Below are positions 61,353 to 64,000 of a DNA stretch of 64,000 bases, piece by piece (the stretch's first letter is position 1; the number at the start of each line of letters is the position of its first letter). Source of the DNA: Alphaproteobacteria bacterium (GTDB lineage: Bacteria; Pseudomonadota; Alphaproteobacteria; Micavibrionales; Micavibrionaceae). The notes under the pieces were generated by a model. The model was not told where the DNA came from, made no database searches, and saw only the letters and a list, made by a program, of their open reading frames with translations. A program made the position numbers and the translations under genes. The stretch spans positions 62,001 through 126,000 of the forward strand of contig JAACPE010000001.1 in NCBI GenBank assembly GCA_009995595.1, written 5' to 3'.

Positions 61353-62288
61353 ATGCTTAATTCTACAAAAATAACTGATTTACCAGTCGTTCGCGGTCGA
61401 TATTCTGAAAATGCGCCGCTTGGCGTAAAGGGCTGGTTTCGGTGCGGCGGCGCGGCTGAGATTTTATTCAAGCCTGAGGATCAAGATGATCTTCAGCATT
61501 TTTTGCAAAACTGTCCAAGCCAGACGCCCGTTCATATCTTTGGCGCGTTATCCAACACAATTATCCGTGATGGTGGCTTAAAAGGTGTCACTATTCGGTT
61601 AGGGCGTCAATTTGCCGATATCAAAGTGGAGGGGGATCTTATCACGGCGGGGGCGCTGGCTTTAGATGCCAATGTTGCCAATATTGCCGCCGAGCATGCT
61701 CTTGGTGGCCTTGAGTTTTTATCAGGTATCCCCGGCACAATTGGTGGCGCTCTTAAAATGAATGCGGGCTGTTACGGCGTTGAAACCAAAGATGTGCTGG
61801 TTGAGGCAACACTGCTAAGCCGTAATGGGCGCCTTATAACTGTCACTCCACAAGAGTTAGAGATGACGTATCGTCATACAAATATTGATCAAGATATTGT
61901 TTTATCTGCAACCTTTAAAGGTATTCCTGAGAGTTCTGAGTTTGTAAAAGCCCGCATAGCAGAAATTAAAACGCGCCGTGAAGAGAGCCAGCCTATTCGC
62001 GAAAAAACAGGCGGATCGACTTTTGCAAATCCCTCCGTTGATGACTTAACGGCAGCAGGACTGCCAGAGGAAACAAAAGTCTGGAAGCTTATTGATTCTG
62101 TTGGTGGCCGCGGTCTTATGGTGGGCGGTGCACAGATGAATGAAAAGCATTGTAATTTTATGATCAACACGGGAAATGCGACCTCCGCCGATTTAGAAAA
62201 TCTAGGGGAAGAAATACGTGCCCGTGTTTTGGAAAAACATGGAATCACCCTACGCTGGGAAATAAGAAGGATGGGCGAAAGCCTATAA
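61353..62288 (+). CDS. murB: UDP-N-acetylenolpyruvoylglucosamine reductase
   Basis: A 311-residue FAD enzyme forming UDP-MurNAc. The FAD-binding part has FGALSNTIIRDGGLKG and FLSGIPGTIGGALKMNAGCYG. The catalytic Ser is in GGSTFANPSVDD, and ARVLEKHGITLRWEIRRMG ends the short (type II-like) form. It follows the EamA gene and precedes ddl by 5 bp. The FGALSN segment has Ala-Leu where Gly-Ser is more usual, otherwise normal. Confidence 0.95.
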   Translation: MLNSTKITDLPVVRGRYSENAPLGVKGWFRCGGAAEILFKPEDQDDLQHFLQNCPSQTPVHIFGALSNTIIRDGGLKGVTIRLGRQFADIKVEGDLITAGALALDANVANIAAEHALGGLEFLSGIPGTIGGALKMNAGCYGVETKDVLVEATLLSRNGRLITVTPQELEMTYRHTNIDQDIVLSATFKGIPESSEFVKARIAEIKTRREESQPIREKTGGSTFANPSVDDLTAAGLPEETKVWKLIDSVGGRGLMVGGAQMNEKHCNFMINTGNATSADLENLGEEIRARVLEKHGITLRWEIRRMGESL

Positions 62289-62293
62289 AAGAT

Positions 62294-63271
62294 ATGAGCA
62301 AAAAAGTAGCATTATTGGTGGGCGGCTGGTCTGCAGAACGTGAAGTTTCGCTGATGAAAGGCGTCCATATTGAAAAAGCCCTAAATGATGCAGGGTATGA
62401 CGTCACTCTTATTGATGTGACAAGTGATATCCCTAAATTAATCAAAGATTTAACCCCTAAGCCTGATGTTGTTTTTAACAATCTTTATGGTCGCGGCGGT
62501 GAAGATGGTGTTATTCAAGGTATCCTTGAGGCGCTTGAAATTCCTTATACACATTCAGGCGTTGAGGCGTCGGCGATTGGTATGAACAAACCGATGGCAA
62601 AACGTATAGCCTCAAGTGCAGGCGTGCCAAGTCCGATGGGCGTTGTCGCGAGCAAACAAGATGTTCTTGATGAAAAGGTTATGCCGCGTCCTTATGTTGT
62701 AAAGCCTCTCAATGAAGGCTCAAGCGTTGGCGTGCGGATTATTATGGATGGTGAGAATCAAAAGCCCCTTGATGAAGCTCATTGGACCTTTGGTGAGCAA
62801 GTTCTGGTGGAGAAATTCATTCCGGGGCGAGAAATTCATGTTGCTGTTTTAGATGGAAAAGCCCAAGGCGTTACGGAAATTAAATTCCCGGGACGTTTTT
62901 TTGATTATGAGGCAAAATACAGTGATCAACGAACTCAGCTTGTCACTCCTGCCGATGTGCCTGCTGATGTGGCTAGAGCGGCAATGGGTTACGCAGAGGC
63001 AGTTTTTAATGAATTGGGCTGTCGCGGCCTTTCTCGTTGTGATTTTCGATATGATGATTCCAAAAGCGGAATAGATGGGGTATACTTTTTGGAAATTAAT
63101 ACCATGCCGGGTTTGGCCCCCGGATCAGTCGCCCTGATCCAGCCAGAACATAATGGCATGACCTTTGTTCAATTATGTTCCCATTTAGTAGAGACCGCAA
63201 CATGTCAGGCTGGCGCAAAAAATCGAAAAAATCCATCATCAAGCGAAAAAGAAAATCGCCTGAGCGCATAA
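62294..63271 (+). CDS. ddl: D-alanine--D-alanine ligase
   Basis: A 325-residue ATP-grasp enzyme making D-Ala-D-Ala for MurF. VALLVGGWSAEREVSLMKG is the opening, VVKPLNEGSSVGV the ATP loop, GREIHVAVLDG and FLEINTMPGLAPGSV the metal and substrate site. The last 20 residues (QAGAKNRKNPSSSEKENR) are a charged tail whose DNA also encodes the start of ftsQ in another frame, a 70-bp overlap. The enzyme core itself is complete before the tail. Confidence 0.95.
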   Translation: MSKKVALLVGGWSAEREVSLMKGVHIEKALNDAGYDVTLIDVTSDIPKLIKDLTPKPDVVFNNLYGRGGEDGVIQGILEALEIPYTHSGVEASAIGMNKPMAKRIASSAGVPSPMGVVASKQDVLDEKVMPRPYVVKPLNEGSSVGVRIIMDGENQKPLDEAHWTFGEQVLVEKFIPGREIHVAVLDGKAQGVTEIKFPGRFFDYEAKYSDQRTQLVTPADVPADVARAAMGYAEAVFNELGCRGLSRCDFRYDDSKSGIDGVYFLEINTMPGLAPGSVALIQPEHNGMTFVQLCSHLVETATCQAGAKNRKNPSSSEKENRLSA

Positions 63272-64000
63272 TTTTTTTGGTTAGAAAATTTGGTCTTGTG
63301 CTAGGCGTTTTTGTCTTGATTGGCTGGCTTGGGTCTTGGTTTTTCTTATCCGATGCGGATTATCATACCAAAACATGGGCGCATGAAAAGACGCTGGGTT
63401 TTACAGCCGATTTAGGATTTACAGTCAAAGACCTTCTGGTGGAGGGGCGTCATTATACAGATGCAGACGCCGTGATGGCGATTGTGAATGTGCGTAAGGG
63501 CGATCCACTTTTTTCTTTCGATACAAAATCTGCCCAGGATATGTTGAACAAGCTTTCATGGGTAAAATCTGCGCATGTCGAACGCCGGCTGCCTGATACA
63601 ATTTATATTGGACTCACGGAGCGCGAACCTTTTGCCCTATGGCAGAATAACAAGCAAATAAAATTGATTGATGAGGACGGTGTTTTTTTAACAGATCATA
63701 AGCTCGATCGTTTTAAAGATTACATCATGGTTGTTGGTGATGAGGCGCCAGAACATAGTGGGGATTTTCTGAAAATTCTGAATGTTGAAACGATTGTGCG
63801 CGATAAAGTTGAAAGCGCCCAATATGTGGGCGATCGTCGTTGGGATTTGGTATTAAAAAATGGCATCACTGTTAAATTGCCTGAAAATGATGTGTCACTC
63901 GCCCTAAGTCGATTATCATTGGCGCAAACAGAAGAAGCTTTACTTGATAAAGATATAAAAATGATTGATATGCGCGAAGTCGACCGTATAGTCATTCGAA
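63202..64000 (+). CDS. ftsQ: Cell division protein FtsQ, 5' part
   Basis: The gene starts at ATG 63202 within ddl, in a different frame, and runs past the right edge, so about 266 residues are seen. A basic cytosolic tail (GWRKKSKKSIIKRKRK), a membrane segment (about 31-52, FGLVLGVFVLIGWLGSWFFL) and a POTRA domain (FTVKDLLVEGRHYTDADAVMAI) are clear. A beta domain follows with VKSAHVERRLPDTIYIGLTEREPFALWQ. FtsQ bridges early and late divisome proteins with FtsL and FtsB. Position after ddl is standard. Confidence 0.93.
   Translation, partial: MSGWRKKSKKSIIKRKRKSPERIIFLVRKFGLVLGVFVLIGWLGSWFFLSDADYHTKTWAHEKTLGFTADLGFTVKDLLVEGRHYTDADAVMAIVNVRKGDPLFSFDTKSAQDMLNKLSWVKSAHVERRLPDTIYIGLTEREPFALWQNNKQIKLIDEDGVFLTDHKLDRFKDYIMVVGDEAPEHSGDFLKILNVETIVRDKVESAQYVGDRRWDLVLKNGITVKLPENDVSLALSRLSLAQTEEALLDKDIKMIDMREVDRIVIR

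Noticed and set aside
1-64000. CRISPR array, prophage, insertion sequence or tRNA gene.
   Set aside because: No regular spaced repeats, phage or transposase proteins, or cloverleaf sequences were found on reading.

Overview
The window is a piece of an alphaproteobacterial chromosome, with base composition that looks mid-40s % GC by eye. The evidence is gene order and family content. A divK-pleD pair sits beside rpmG/rnr. There is a pyrB-plsY-dprA-topA string, an sdhCDAB operon, and an EipB (DUF1849) envelope protein. An amidase-rnpB-mraZ junction leads into a full division and cell wall (dcw) cluster. A deep-branching group such as the Micavibrio-like alphaproteobacteria would fit the pilin-like proteins and moderate GC, but that is inference. 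I see no prophage, insertion sequence, CRISPR array or tRNA gene.

Layout. 1-9.7 kb is a mixed housekeeping and envelope region: hydrolase fragment, SixA-like phosphatase, RNase D, two related secreted proteins, AspRS, a HExxH protein, an alpha/beta hydrolase, a SOUL lipoprotein, a diguanylate cyclase and EipB. 9.7-22.2 kb holds cell-cycle signalling (DivK, PleD), L33, RNase R, a nucleotide-sugar epimerase, a frameshifted DUF4189 gene, TopA, DprA, PlsY, PyrB and a prepilin peptidase. 22.3-35.1 kb is a type IVb-like pilus locus: response regulator, lipoprotein secretin, a PilP-like protein carrying three Ig-like (ASH-type) domains, assembly ATPase, platform protein, two bitopic assembly proteins and two pilin-like proteins without Glu5. 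A cytosolic hybrid histidine kinase follows on the other strand.

35.2-46.5 kb is metabolic and envelope: asd, sdhCDAB, a DUF1761 protein, nadA-nadC, msrA, a second pair of related secreted proteins, an Atg22-like transporter and an AmpD-like amidase. 46.5-47.6 kb carries RNase P RNA with its terminator, an unlisted 39-residue membrane ORF, two palindromes and a four-copy 10-bp-period repeat that looks like an MraZ operator. 47.6-64 kb is the dcw cluster mraZ-rsmH-ftsL-ftsI-murE-murF-mraY-murD-ftsW-murG-murC-[EamA transporter]-murB-ddl-ftsQ. It is tightly packed, many starts overlap the preceding stop, and ftsQ runs off the right edge.

How they work together. The dcw genes make lipid II and the septal synthase, Asd feeds diaminopimelate to MurE, and AmpD recycles wall fragments. 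DivK/PleD and the separate GGDEF protein tie c-di-GMP to the cell cycle. The pilus locus has its own peptidase, secretin, motor and pilins, flanked by two-component proteins that may control it. The least described parts are the pilus locus (ASH-domain partner, non-canonical pilins, proline-rich secretin tail), the EamA gene inside the dcw cluster, the His-to-Tyr change at the expected SdhC haem ligand, and the MraZ-like repeat.
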